Assembly: GCA_019614645.1 (NCBI GenBank)
Contig: JABWDB010000013.1
Coordinates: 4,268,501 to 4,332,500 of the forward strand
Origin: Stratiolaelaps scimitus
Lineage: Eukaryota > Arthropoda > Arachnida > Mesostigmata > Laelapidae
Length of the DNA stretch: 64,000 bases
Direction: 5' to 3'
Shown here: one piece after another, positions 23,880 through 34,459 of the stretch
Numbering within the stretch: position 1 is the first letter of the stretch
Layout of the letters: each line of letters begins with the position of its first letter
Program-made: the position numbers and the translations under genes
The notes under the pieces: model-generated
Databases searched by the model: none
What the model saw: only the letters and a program-made list of their open reading frames with translations
What the model was told of the DNA's origin: nothing

Positions 23880-24030
23880 AGAAGGTAAAGGTAAAGCTTT
23901 ATTGGTTTATTAAAGCAACTGCAATTTGGCGACGGTCAAGTTCTCTTTTACGTTATCTCAGCAGCGGGACTCGACCCTGCGGCCACTGGCCTTTTACAGC
24001 CAGAGACTTAGCCGTGATTTGCTTTGTATA
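23880..24030 (-). mobile_element. tRNA-derived SINE-like element
   Basis: The minus strand has an A-box-like CGGCTAAGT (24014-24006), an anticodon-type arm with a five-pair CTGGC/GCCAG stem (24001-23984), and a B-box GGGTCGAGTCCC (23976-23965) whose T-stem pairs in four of five positions. About 65 bases of unrelated body follow. They contain two AATAAA-type signals and a repeated TTTACC end at 23880-23905. A tRNA head, a short body and a simple 3' repeat are the usual plan of a tRNA-derived SINE. The eight-base anticodon loop makes a working tRNA unlikely. Confidence 0.55.
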
Positions 24031-24034
24031 AATC

Positions 24035-25725
24035 GGCATCAACATTGCTCTTCACGCGCTGACGAAAGATCCTGCTGTTCAACTAGCTTGCCCAGGGCCC
24101 AGGTCTTAACACCATTGAACACATCAAGGGCAGAAATCGACCATTGACATTCAGGACCAGTGTCCCTGCACTCAAATACGCTATAGAGTGTTGAGCAAAA
24201 TGGAGTCCTCTACGGTGGAAAAACTTAGCGAATCTATACACAAGGAAGAAGGTATCTCGCTAAAGGGCGAACCAACAAAAGGCTAACTGAATACGATTGC
24301 TGACTATAACAAAATACTATTTCGTTTCTCCTCTCAATAGACACGACTCGGCCGCGATTTTTCAATGTGCAATTAGATCCAGCGATGATTACTCTGTCAT
24401 TTAATGTATAGGAAAAATGTCATTAGAAAATATTTTAGTACTTTAAAAGAGAGAGAGCATTCAAACGTCATATTTATTCAATTAAGCAACGAAATCGAAG
24501 TTCTATGTTTGAAAACGGTGCAGCGAGTGATCATAGTGATCTTGCAAATAATATATAGTGAGCAAAACCTAACGCCAAACGCCCATATCATCAAGTTATC
24601 AATGTATAATGTCGCTAGTTGAACGGTAGAATTTGAAATGACGCAAAATGGGCGGCTGGCTCCCTCCACTTAAAAACGTGCGCAAGTCGATATCAAGAGC
24701 AAAAATCGACGTCACACAACACAATGAACTTGAACAGATCTATCCGTCCTTGAAATTCCCGTGTCCTGGTAAACGGACACGTCGCTGTGGTCCGTCGTAG
24801 ATATTCATTCGTTAATCATCAGTGCAACATGATCCTCATGAAGTTCGTGCGCGGTGGTTTTTTTGTGATGAAAATAGTTCGCTCTGGTTCGATCGCCGAG
24901 TCCTGCTTACATCACTGCTCAGCCCGAGACGTTGCACCGCGAGAGAGCCAGTCGGTGTCGCCCGAATATGTATGTATTCATTTTTGGCGATGTTGCAAAA
25001 CGTTGGGAACGTCAAAAGTAAACATTCGTCTTGATCTTAGCGCTTCAGTGGGATTGAATACCGCGTCACGTCTGCGTTGATTTGTCGATCTCACAAACGT
25101 GACATGCGCAGCTGTGTTCAAGCCCTTTGCAAGCATATTTATACCGTAAGAGAGATTTGCAATGGCCGACGTTCACTCGATAACTGGCACTTGCCTATTC
25201 TACGAAAGGCAGGCTTATCGCAACGAGACAAGGGATATTTCCTCGGGAGAGATATTTTTTTCAATTAAAAAAAAAGACACGTTTGCAAGCAGTTTCTCTA
25301 TCTGCAGATAATAGGAAGCGTTCACCACGTTGCTGGATTCGTCGTCCGACAGCTCATGGGAGTATCCATCATCATGTGTTCATTTTGGTTTCACTTCTCC
25401 CGGGACAAATTTGCACCGAACGTGAAGCATGCTCAACACGGAGCAGTAGTGTAGCAACCCGTTATCTCTAAAGATATATTGTGGGGCTCATTGTGTCTGT
25501 AGACAAGCCAAATGAAAGAAGTCCGCTGACTGCTTCGTTATATGGTGAATATTTAAACAAAAACACATTTAGAGGAGCAGCTGCTGTGACAGCAGTAAAG
25601 GGACCCATTTTAGCATCGAGTTTAAAAATCCTGTTTGTCTCCTCTGCATCCTGTAGACATATATTCTGGTAGAAACGATTATATAAGACTCAGTATGTTA
25701 TTCACGTGTGGTTACGTGATTCTGC
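24035..25725. other. AT-rich, no supportable gene
   Basis: Short frames only. A small 7-bp hairpin lies at 24760-24781 (CGTGTCC/GGACACG). Nothing was recognised. Confidence 0.55.
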
Positions 25726-25727
25726 TT

Positions 25728-25833
25728 ATTCGTGCTCTACATTAGGGCAAAGTATATACCATTATAAATATAACTTGTGTGCGGGATTTGGTCTTAAAAT
25801 GCCGATTAGCCTTGCTTACTTCTGGAGCTAGAA
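25728..25833. repeat. 106-bp repeat, copy 1
   Basis: It aligns without gaps to 26473-26578, with about 12 mismatches by eye (about 89% identity). The match begins at ATTCGTGCTCTACATTAGGG and ends at GCTAGAA; outside it the flanks diverge. There is no open frame and no terminal inverted repeat. It may be the same family end inserted twice, or a local duplication. Confidence 0.9.
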
Positions 25834-26472
25834 GGTGGTATAATTTCGCTATGGGGGCTCTCACTCATTGGGACTTTACGTTGGAACCTCGATGTGAGTA
25901 AGTAACATCGCCTCGGGGGCTATCGCGTTTGCGGAGTGACTCCCAACGCGCGAATCAAGCAAATCTTGGAGAATCGATAATTCATTTCTGGGTAATTAAA
26001 TCACCTAAAATCAGCTTAGTGAAGTTATTTCCTTGTACAGCTTGTTGTATGTTATGTAGTACATAGATTAACAAACATAAACACATAAATAATAGATCCA
26101 GTTGACTTGAACATTCCGAAAAGCACCTCACAGTCGGAAGATCCAATGTGGCTTACTTCCGCAGTTCCGAAGCCACTCAGCTCGTGGTGGAACAACGAGA
26201 ATGATCGAGCGCAGATAAAAAGAGAAACTCAACTAACTCAATACACTACACACGTTGGAGATATGCGCATAGCAGAGGCGCTCAGTGACATGCGTATCAC
26301 TTGTCGACGCTACGAGTGCCTCCGAGAGATGGTCTTAGTTTGACCATGGGAATGGCGCACGATATGATTCACCATTTATCAAAGCAATTCTTATAATGTA
26401 ACACCTCAAACCTAAGGTTTTCGGGCCGACTCTCAGCCAACATTTAACGTCCACGGTACAACTGCTTTTCGC
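25834..26472. other. Spacer between the repeat copies, no supportable gene
   Basis: A 78-codon plus-strand frame (26107-26343) is unremarkable. No similarity to the flanking repeat was seen. Confidence 0.5.
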
Positions 26473-26578
26473 ATTCGTGCTCTACATTAGGGCAAAGAAT
26501 ATACCATTATAGATGTAACTTGTATGCGGAGTTTTGTCCTAAACTGCCGATTAGCCCTGCTTACTTGTGGTGCTAGAA
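26473..26578. repeat. 106-bp repeat, copy 2
   Basis: Direct-orientation partner of 25728-25833, offset by 745 bp. Similar length and sharp match boundaries suggest a defined unit. The element class is unknown. Confidence 0.9.
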
Positions 26579-27168
26579 TGCGATTATAGTAATCGGTTCT
26601 ACTAATATTGCAAATACAAATACCTTGTTGGTTAATTACAATTACTAGTTTGGAACATTTTCAGTTTGTCATAGGTGCCAGAGGATCGCCGCTCATTGGT
26701 AACGATCTGCCTAGCAGGATTGCTCAAACGTTTGAACTTGTTCTGTAACTGGCGTTTTACAATAGTTATACGATTTTTAGGTAGAAATCAGCATGACATG
26801 ACATTCAGCGGCGTTAGCTATTGTTGCTATGTGCCTACTCATCTCTAAATAAGTTTGACGCCGTTAAAATTAACTAGCCATGGAATTACTTCAATTTCTC
26901 GAATACAATTCATCCTTGCGAGGGGACGGGTTCATAATCGGAACTTTTTTTTGTCCTGTATGAGAATACTCAATCATCATTCATTCCACCACGTAAGATA
27001 TATCGGTCGGCAAGGGCTTCATTTACAACTCTCTCACCTTTCTGAATCGTCTACTGGATGAATGATTACAACGGCCTATGTGCCTATCGACGAAGCCATA
27101 GATAATGACTGCGATACGAGTGGAAAATGGCCCAGTGACGCTATCATACAAACAACATAAGGCTTTAG

Positions 27169-27185
27169 AAAAAAAAAAAAAAAAA
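27169..27185 (+). repeat. A17 run
   Basis: Seventeen consecutive A bases in AT-rich DNA. It could mark the 3' end of an old retroposed sequence on the plus strand, but no source sequence upstream was recognised. Confidence 0.7.
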
Positions 27186-27675
27186 CTCTCTTCACTCTAT
27201 CATTCGAACGAAATATTCACTGAATACTGTAATGCAATGTATGTTTATGTACCGAAGCTAGTGCTCGATACATTGAGTTCCCTCTGAACTTGTTGCGATG
27301 TCGGCCACTTCACTGTGCGATACATGAAAGCTATCGGGAGTCAGAATTCGAGGGTCCATGAACAATATATATGTACATCCATTATAAAGTATATAGATTG
27401 CGTTACTGTGCACAGCTGAATTTGAACGTGTTGCCTGCCGAATCGTTCTTTTTTTTCCTCTTAGTTATTGGGGGTTGCAATGAATCCTCACTGCTCCGAA
27501 TAGGCATATTAGGTTATATTCCCACGACGATTTTACTCTAACTTGCTTTTAGGCATTAACTCGGCCAGCTACGCCACCGAGTCGAACTTGCAATCTGCGA
27601 TTAAACATCTATCTTCGATGGCCAGCATCCACCGCCAGTGATATTACTATAACATGGTTTTGTGCAGCTTCTATG

Positions 27676-27700
27676 AAATTACCATCATAAGTGGTAATTT
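27676..27700. repeat. 9-bp perfect hairpin
   Basis: AAATTACCA (27676-27684) and its exact complement (27692-27700) flank a seven-base loop. It is short enough to arise by chance. Confidence 0.7.
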
Positions 27701-27763
27701 AATAGATGTCGTTGTAGTTCATTCTATACGACACCCGGATATTCCGTCTTGTCACCCATCACC

Positions 27764-28267
27764 TCAGGGTGTTGTTTTCAGCCAATATCTGAATTCCCTA
27801 AGCTTCTCATCGTCTAGGCCACATTCATATGACCGTGACTCGTTTGGCCATGCCGACGAGATCGTGTTTCGAAAGGCGGCTATAGTGGCGCTCCGTATTT
27901 GGCACTGGACGTGGTGGCAGTGCGCGACGGCATCGGTATGCCCGTAGTACTTGAGTCGTCGAGTATGGAGGCTCTTCATGCTGTACCATCTCGGGGGGAA
28001 CGCCTGGATTCGGGCGGTGGGGTAAAAGTCGCGTGCAAAGGCGTCTAGTAGCGGGTGGTAGCGGTCACCGACGGCAGTAGCCGACGGCTTACAGGCTCGA
28101 AGGCCCAGAGAAGTCGGCAGGGTGGGCCTAATTCCTTGTAAGAAGACATTGATCCCCATCCTCCCGCGGGGTGCTCCGTCGGACGGGGCAGAGGAGGACG
28201 AGGCAGCGGCAGCGGCGGCGGCAGCGGCAGCAGAAGAAGACGACGACGACGACGAGGCTGGGGCCAC
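27764..28267 (-). CDS. 167-codon ORF with Ser/Ala-rich start, coding status uncertain
   Basis: The minus-strand frame starts MAPASSSS, passes through Ser and Ala runs encoded by TCG/GCC-type triplets (28175-28255), and then has about 125 residues of mixed composition including RRLKYYGHTDAV, CHHVQCQIR and LDDEKLREFRYWL. Codons in the second part favour C or G at third positions (TAC, CTC, AAG, GCC), as expected in a GC-rich coding exon. No domain, signal peptide or membrane segment is visible and the plus strand is open over part of the same bases. It sits where AT-rich DNA changes to a GC-rich block, as many animal promoters and first exons do. It could be a first exon, or simply stop-poor DNA. 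Confidence 0.25.
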   Translation of the reverse strand: MAPASSSSSSSSAAAAAAAAAASSSSAPSDGAPRGRMGINVFLQGIRPTLPTSLGLRACKPSATAVGDRYHPLLDAFARDFYPTARIQAFPPRWYSMKSLHTRRLKYYGHTDAVAHCHHVQCQIRSATIAAFRNTISSAWPNESRSYECGLDDEKLREFRYWLKTTP

Positions 28268-29099
28268 GCGTGGGCCGAGCGTCCGTCGAGGGGGATCGGA
28301 TGTGGGGTGCGGGCCTGAAGGCTGGGGGCTTGGGTCAGCTAGGACGGAGGGCTACGGTGGGGATTCTGTTCTAGGCAATGGGGGCTGCTGCACGGGGTGG
28401 TTGTGCGGCTGTCGCTTGTGGGGAATGCGCGAGGGCTCTGAGAGGAGAGAGAGCCGTTGGGCCCCCAGCCGCGTCGGCAGCAGCCGTGGGCCTCAGCGGC
28501 AGTCAGTGAGGCCGGCAGGCCGGCAGGCACGCAGGCCGTCTAGCGAGCTAGCTCGGTGGCTGGTCTCTCCCTTTCCCTTGCCACCCGTACCCGCCGCCTA
28601 AGACCCGTGCCCTCTCCTAGCCCGCTTGCACCCGCTCCTGACGGTGCCCATTCGTCCCTGGCTGTTCGGCGCCAGTTCTCCGCATCTCCTGCAATCTCCC
28701 CGCGGTGGCAGGTTGGAGTCTCGAGGCCATACTTCCTCTTCGCCGGCTTGCTTGTGGCTCCTCCGCAGGCCAGGACAGGCCCGAGAGGCAGCAACGTAAT
28801 GGAGCCTGAGTGGAATGAAGACGCAGGCGGCGACGTCGCCGCTCAGCCGTGCACGAGACGGGTACGGGCCGTACAACAGAGATACAACAGCCCTAGACGA
28901 CGGCTTTCGTTTAATATCATAGCGGTGAAGCTGAACGCGACGGACTAGATTCGTTCCTGCTGAGCGTGTCCGCTCCCGAGGTCACGGCGGCCGCCACGAC
29001 CAGCAGCGACGTGAAACAGGCAGGTGGACGATTCAATTGGGACCGCTTCAGTTTTCGGCCACTTCTTTTAACTCAACACAACTCATTTGAGGTGTGCTG

Positions 29100-29659
29100 C
29101 CGTTCTTTGTGTTGCTGTCCTCCACTTCGTGTTCGCTAGCATTGCTCTTGTGCAAAAAACACCGCCGCCGCCGATACCACTACGGCCGATCATCGGCACT
29201 TAGTACGACGAGTGCAGCAAGAAACCTCTGTGTGTGAGCGTGCGGCAGTGTTGGTCCGGGGTATACTGCTACTTCTAGCAGCGGGCTTTTGAGATACTTC
29301 CTCACTCGCTCGCTAGCTCGCTTGCGGCATTTCATGCGACTCATCTCGGCTGGGCAATATTACGATGTGCCACCACTGCGAGCAATACCACCACCACTAC
29401 AACTACTGTTGCCACCTCTGCTGCTGCTGCTGCTGTTGCGTTGTAGGGAGGACCGACTGACTCTCTGTGACTGACGATATTGACTTCTTGGCTCGTTGTT
29501 GCCGCTGCTGGGTGGTACACTGGTGCGTTGAGTCTGATCGCCTTGAGCGCTTCGCCCCCTGCCCCGTTCGCGGGCAGCTGCACACGGCCAACGTGTGATT
29601 GTATCGCGCGTACGCGGGCTGAGGGCAAGCGACAACCTGTCTCTACCGTCGATTTCCAC
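29100..29659 (+). promoter_or_regulatory. Possible promoter and 5' non-coding exon
   Basis: A CpG-rich stretch ends at a strong splice donor (CAC then GTAAGTAG, GT at 29660-29661). A second donor, GTAAGT at 30271, follows 600 bp later. Several short frames and stops between them fit an untranslated leader better than coding sequence. No TATA box is convincing. Transcription on the plus strand is inferred only from the donors and the base composition. Confidence 0.2.
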
Positions 29660-29906
29660 GTAAGTAGTAGGCTATCGTCGTAGACTTTCGTACTAGCAGT
29701 AATAGTAGCAGTAATCGTAGTTTAGTTGTTATAGCAGAACGACGCAGCTACTGTAGTGGTACCTATCGATCGAAGTGGGGTCGGTGATACCTCCGGTTCG
29801 GCATTTCTTTCCGACCTTTGTGTCGTTAGTGGTCGTCGTCGTCGCGTTGTTCCGCCGTTGCTCGTTGGTTTGCGTCTTATATCGATGTTACCTTCCTCGT
29901 GGTAAT

Positions 29907-29939
29907 AACAACAACAACAACAACAACAACAGCAGCAGC
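29907..29939 (+). repeat. (AAC)8(AGC)3 compound microsatellite
   Basis: Eight AAC units run directly into three AGC units. A similar shorter compound array lies at about 30095-30117. Confidence 0.9.
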
Positions 29940-30703
29940 GGCGCCGGCGGCGGCCATCCGGTTCGCGAGCAAGCCCATCAGCATGAACTATCATCGTCGT
30001 AGTGAACAACCCGAGTGTGTTGTGTCCGGACATGTGTGTAGTGGTCGTGTACAGCAGCAGCATGGCCTCGAGTGCTGAGCACGATCAGCGACGACAACAA
30101 CAACAGCAGCAGCAGCCGCCGCCAACCTGGGTTCAGACAACAACAGCCAACTTGCCTTCGTTGGCGCCGTTCGCCTGCGAATAAGAAACCGCCGTCGCCG
30201 CCGTCTGCGGCCTTGCCCTTTCTTTGAGTTTCTCCTCGCGGCCTCCTCGTCGTCCCGTCGCTCAGAGTGGGTAAGTGGAACAACGAACAATTATTGATTC
30301 GAATCTTTGTCAGCAGGGCAGTGGGCAGCCTCTCTCGTGGTCGTGTCTGTTCTGGGCCGCCGCCGCCGCCGCCATAGCTTATCAAGTGGAGACGACCCGG
30401 AGACGGGTTCCTTTTCGAGACGCGACAAGATGAGAGGAAGCGGCTGAGCGAGCTCGCGGCGACGAGGCCGGCCGCGGCCGGCTTCAGTGGCCACCTCTCT
30501 CGAGTGCGTTGTCGCAACCACCACAGTGTGAGCTATGAGCTAGCATCGCTAATGTAGGCGCTCTTCAGCAAATGCGGTCTCCTTTACTTAACGTGTGTGT
30601 GCGCGTGTGTCTGTGTGTGCATTTGTTCCATTTACAATATGTGCTTATAACGGGTGTCGCAGCAGCTCTTGATTGTGTAGATTCGTTTATCTCGATGCCT
30701 ACC

Positions 30704-30835
30704 ATGAAGTTTTACACCAATCCCGTTCTCGTGTTCGAAGCCACGCAAAATAGACGCAAGCTACTGCTAGGACTTCTGCTCTCATTTCCGATGGCATTCG
30801 GTGGATGGTCACTGATCAATAGTATCGTATTGTAG
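30704..30835 (+). CDS. Small 43-codon ORF with one hydrophobic segment, doubtful
   Basis: The ATG at 30704 lies in a favourable ACCATGA context. The frame encodes a polar start, a basic NRRK group and then a hydrophobic stretch (LLLGLLLSFP onward) long enough for one membrane span, ending in a TAG at 30833-30835. The topology resembles a small single-pass membrane protein. No family is recognised and a random frame of this length is common, so it is listed only because of the start context and charge pattern. Confidence 0.15.
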   Translation: MKFYTNPVLVFEATQNRRKLLLGLLLSFPMAFGGWSLINSIVL

Positions 30836-30839
30836 CTGA

Positions 30840-33800
30840 CATGATTACGGCCAGCGATTGATAGTTGCCATCACGGCTTCGCTGCGTTTTCTTCGACCGT
30901 TCGTTCGTGGGTGTCACTATGTCGTAATTTTTTGTCCAGCGCTTCGACGGGTCTGATTTAATTCTGCACAACTGCTACCTCACCTCTGGTCAGTGGTGAG
31001 TCCCCGGTCGTTTAACATGTACTAGCTATATATACGTATCGTGATATTTAGACAAAGTCTCGGTAGTTAACGATAAAGACGATGATCATGCACGATTCGT
31101 AATTGCCTGGATTTGTTAACGGGCTAGCAGCATCACACGGATGCGGCTGTCGATACATATGGATTGTGCTTATAGATAGCGCCTCGCGCCTGTACTCTCA
31201 TTTCATCCACAGACCCTCTACTCTAGATGTGGTGAAAGTGTCATACCATCCTTGCCGCTACTTTTGCTGCGCCTGCTGTTCCAGTGGTGGAATTTCTGTG
31301 CTTCCCTGCTTTCGCGATCTCTCTCTTTCTCGTCCCCGATCTGCCTCTGTCTTTCAACGACGACCGGGGGGTGTCGAATGATAGAGGTTGCGGATCAGAA
31401 ACCCACCAACCCAGCGACCCACCAACTGGCCCGCTGGTGTGAGAGTGCCAGGTGCTCTTGCCGTCTCGCTGCAAGACGAGCGGTGAGGGTTGTCTGGGGG
31501 GTCCGCCATGGACGGGATGCTGTGAACGGCCGGAGGGGGAATGCCTTGCTCTCTACGGGAAAGGGGCTATCGATGTGGGGGCTCGCGTGGCGAACGGGGA
31601 TCGAGGCAGGGAGAGACTGCTCGGCTTGCCGGTCACGTCTGTCACCAAGTGGCGGCGGGGCGTGCTCTGCACAGTTCCTTCGTCCCAGCCGCCGTTACCA
31701 CTCTCAGAAGCAGCGACGGCAGCAGCGGCAGCAGCAGCACTACTCCAACGACTACCCAAGCCAGCCAGCCAGCCGGACAGGCAGCCAGCGAATTGTCCAC
31801 CCGGTCAAGATCACCCACCCAATGCCCGCCTCGTATGCCTTTCCACGGGCCCAGAACCAGCACCAGTAGCCCCTACGTCGTCTTCTATGCATTCCCCCGC
31901 AGCCCGATCTATGCCTTCCCCCCATGCAGCGTCTCGTCGGTTCAACCCCGCGAGGCGCCGTCCGTCCGAACGAACAAACCCGCCGTCACACTAGTACACC
32001 AGCGAAGAAGGCAAGGGCCAATGGAACACGGCCTGAGATGGCCTGGTTGGACGTGTTGGGATTTTCTTGCGTTACCCCACACCGCACCGCACCGCACTGC
32101 AGCTCTTCTCAGCACGGACCACCCACACGCACAGGGCCTTTCACACTAACTCCACCACCACCACCACGGTCACCATCATCATCACCACCGGCAGCAAATT
32201 GTCCCCTTATATTTCTTTCTTCGTTGTGTGCTTGGCTCGTCGTCTTCAAGCTTCTTCTGTGTCTGCTTATATTACCAGGAAATTTCGCCAGTTTGACGGA
32301 CCGAGCCGTCCAGCCGTCCGATGGGTGAGTAGTTCGCCGCTGCCTCGCTTAATGCCATTATTGTGCTCGAACTGGTTGGTTTCTTGGACTTCGTCTCGTC
32401 TCGTAGTTGCCCTTTTCTTTTGTTTTCATTGTTTAGATAAATGGACTTGTAACTACTCGAAATAGAACTGCTCCACTAAAGTCCGCTACTTCATACTGAT
32501 ATTCGATTGCAGTTCGTTTGGCTATATTTTGTTGCCGACCCATTCGCGTTGTGGTGTGATACATTCTCGCCTAATTCCCTTCGCAAGCAGGCGCGCCCCT
32601 CGGAAAAAAGCAGAGCGTCATTATACAGCTGTTATCATTATTGTTGTTATTATTACTGTACAATGCTGTAGCAGCGACACTGCATGTTGCTGGCTGTTGT
32701 CCATTGTTGAGCGGCCCCGGCGGCTCATATGACGAATCAACTAGCGGAGCGAATAAATCTCAATGAGATCGTGCACTCTGAGGGGTGCACGTGAGAAAGT
32801 AACGATTTGTTTGCCCGAGGAGGAGGTGGTGGTGGTGTTGGAGTCGAAGCGACAACAGCGACCTGCTGGGATGACTCTCAGAGCTGATCCTTTGCGGCCC
32901 TCCCCCAGAACTCCTGCACGCAGTCCTTGCCTTGGCCATACGCCTCCGTTGTCGCCGTCGTGGTGTTTGCACGCAGCGCGCTCGAGCCCTACTCCAAGTG
33001 CCCTGTCCAAGGCCCACACACGCACACGCACACGTTCGTTCATCAGGGACTCCTTTGGCGCTCATAGTCGCGCCTTGAGTTCATGACGTGCGGATGCTGC
33101 GAGCCATTCGTACGCTAGCGAACGGTTACGACGTCGCTACAGCGTCTTGCCTCCAACAGGCGCTGTGTACGTATTGTGTTTGCTGCAAAGCTTCCGTATG
33201 TTGCGGGGTCTGACGAAGTCGGAATCGAATAGAGTTATTACAAAGGCTGAAAGCACTGGTGCCGGTGGAACGATACTTGCAACAGCATGGCCAAGGCGAA
33301 ACAATGGCGGTAAACCTGTCACCGCCGTCCTCATGTCTCGTGAGACCGGTTCGAGCACTATTTTCCTTTTCTTCAATTGAAAACCGAAATATATTCGGCA
33401 GCCATGTTAGCTCTCCTTTATTCTTCGTGTCCAATGAATAGGCTCTAACGGCTAACAGCCCATGAGGCGCGTAGACGCCAACCAGGCTAGGAGGAATAAT
33501 TAGCCTGTGTCACCAAGAGATTTAACGGCGTTACAGACATTGCCGACTGTACAATGTTCTGTTCTCGGAGAGAAATGTTCACATGCATGGCCCCTTTCTA
33601 TAATATCTTCTTCCTCGATACTGTCTTCATCTCAACATGCAACGTTTGCCAGGTTTAATGAAGCCGCTGACTCTCTTTGATCGTGATTTTTATGCATACA
33701 TGCATACCTATATATATATATACTTGGCGGACTTGAATAAGCACTTACGCGCTGACGACCGTGCCGGGGCAAATCCTGCACGCGGTTTGTTTCTGCAGCG

Positions 33801-34433
33801 CGCGGGTCGCGCCCCGTTATGGCTCAAGACACACAAGTGGAACCACCGACGTTGACGGCAGTGCCGGCAACGGAACGCCAAGCCCCACAGCTCGGAAGCA
33901 GCCAAACCGCAAAGCATACGCCCCATTCGCGGTTCGGTTCTCATTCGATGCATTGCATAGGATTCTGATAAGTTCAAAAAGGTATTTTTTTTTCGAATTT
34001 GCCGGCCACAGTCGTGGTAGTTGTAGTACCAGCACACTTGTACATATATTTATGTATGCTGACTTGTATGTCTGTGTGTGAAGGTTACAACCGAACAAGA
34101 CGAGACGGGGCCTTGTAGGCCGACAGGCAGGCAGCCAACAGAGAGACGGGCAGGGACACTCGCTCGACTCGATTGTGGAGACCAAGCGGCAAACTCAGAG
34201 ACATGCCCAGCAGATACTGGCACCCACTCGAGCTTGTGCCGCTTTTGCTTCTACTGCAAGCGCGGCGCTGCGACGCCGGCTTCAGAGAGACCTTTTTGGA
34301 AATAGATGATGCCAGGAATCGAAACGATGTACGTTGCCCGCTCGGCCGGCTCTCCCTTCACGAAGTGTATTGGGTTTCGTGGGCGCCGAGGAAAGACGGC
34401 AGCCAACGGGAGCGGATAGAGAGAGAAATATAC
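30840..34433. other. GC-rich, no supportable gene
   Basis: Frames of 180-205 codons at 31252-32149 lie in all three plus-strand frames over the same bases and are Ser/Pro/Arg/Thr-rich, so composition explains them. CAC/ATC triplets lie near 32150-32190 and a short TA run near 33710-33721. Nothing was recognised. Confidence 0.5.
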
Positions 34434-34452
34434 AGAGAGAGAGAGAGAGAGA
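34434..34452 (+). repeat. (AG)9 microsatellite
   Basis: Nine AG units lie within a longer GA-rich stretch (34420-34480) that gives a Ser/Leu-rich antisense frame. Confidence 0.9.
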
Positions 34453-34459
34453 TAGAAGG

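Noticed and set aside
27550..27640. tRNA-like words (GGCGTAGCTGG and GTTCGACTC on the minus strand)
   Set aside because: The A-box-like word lies downstream of the B-box-like word, and the stems do not pair.
31252..32149. Three overlapping plus-strand frames of 180-205 codons
   Set aside because: All three phases are open over the same bases, which points to stop-poor composition. None has a recognisable motif.
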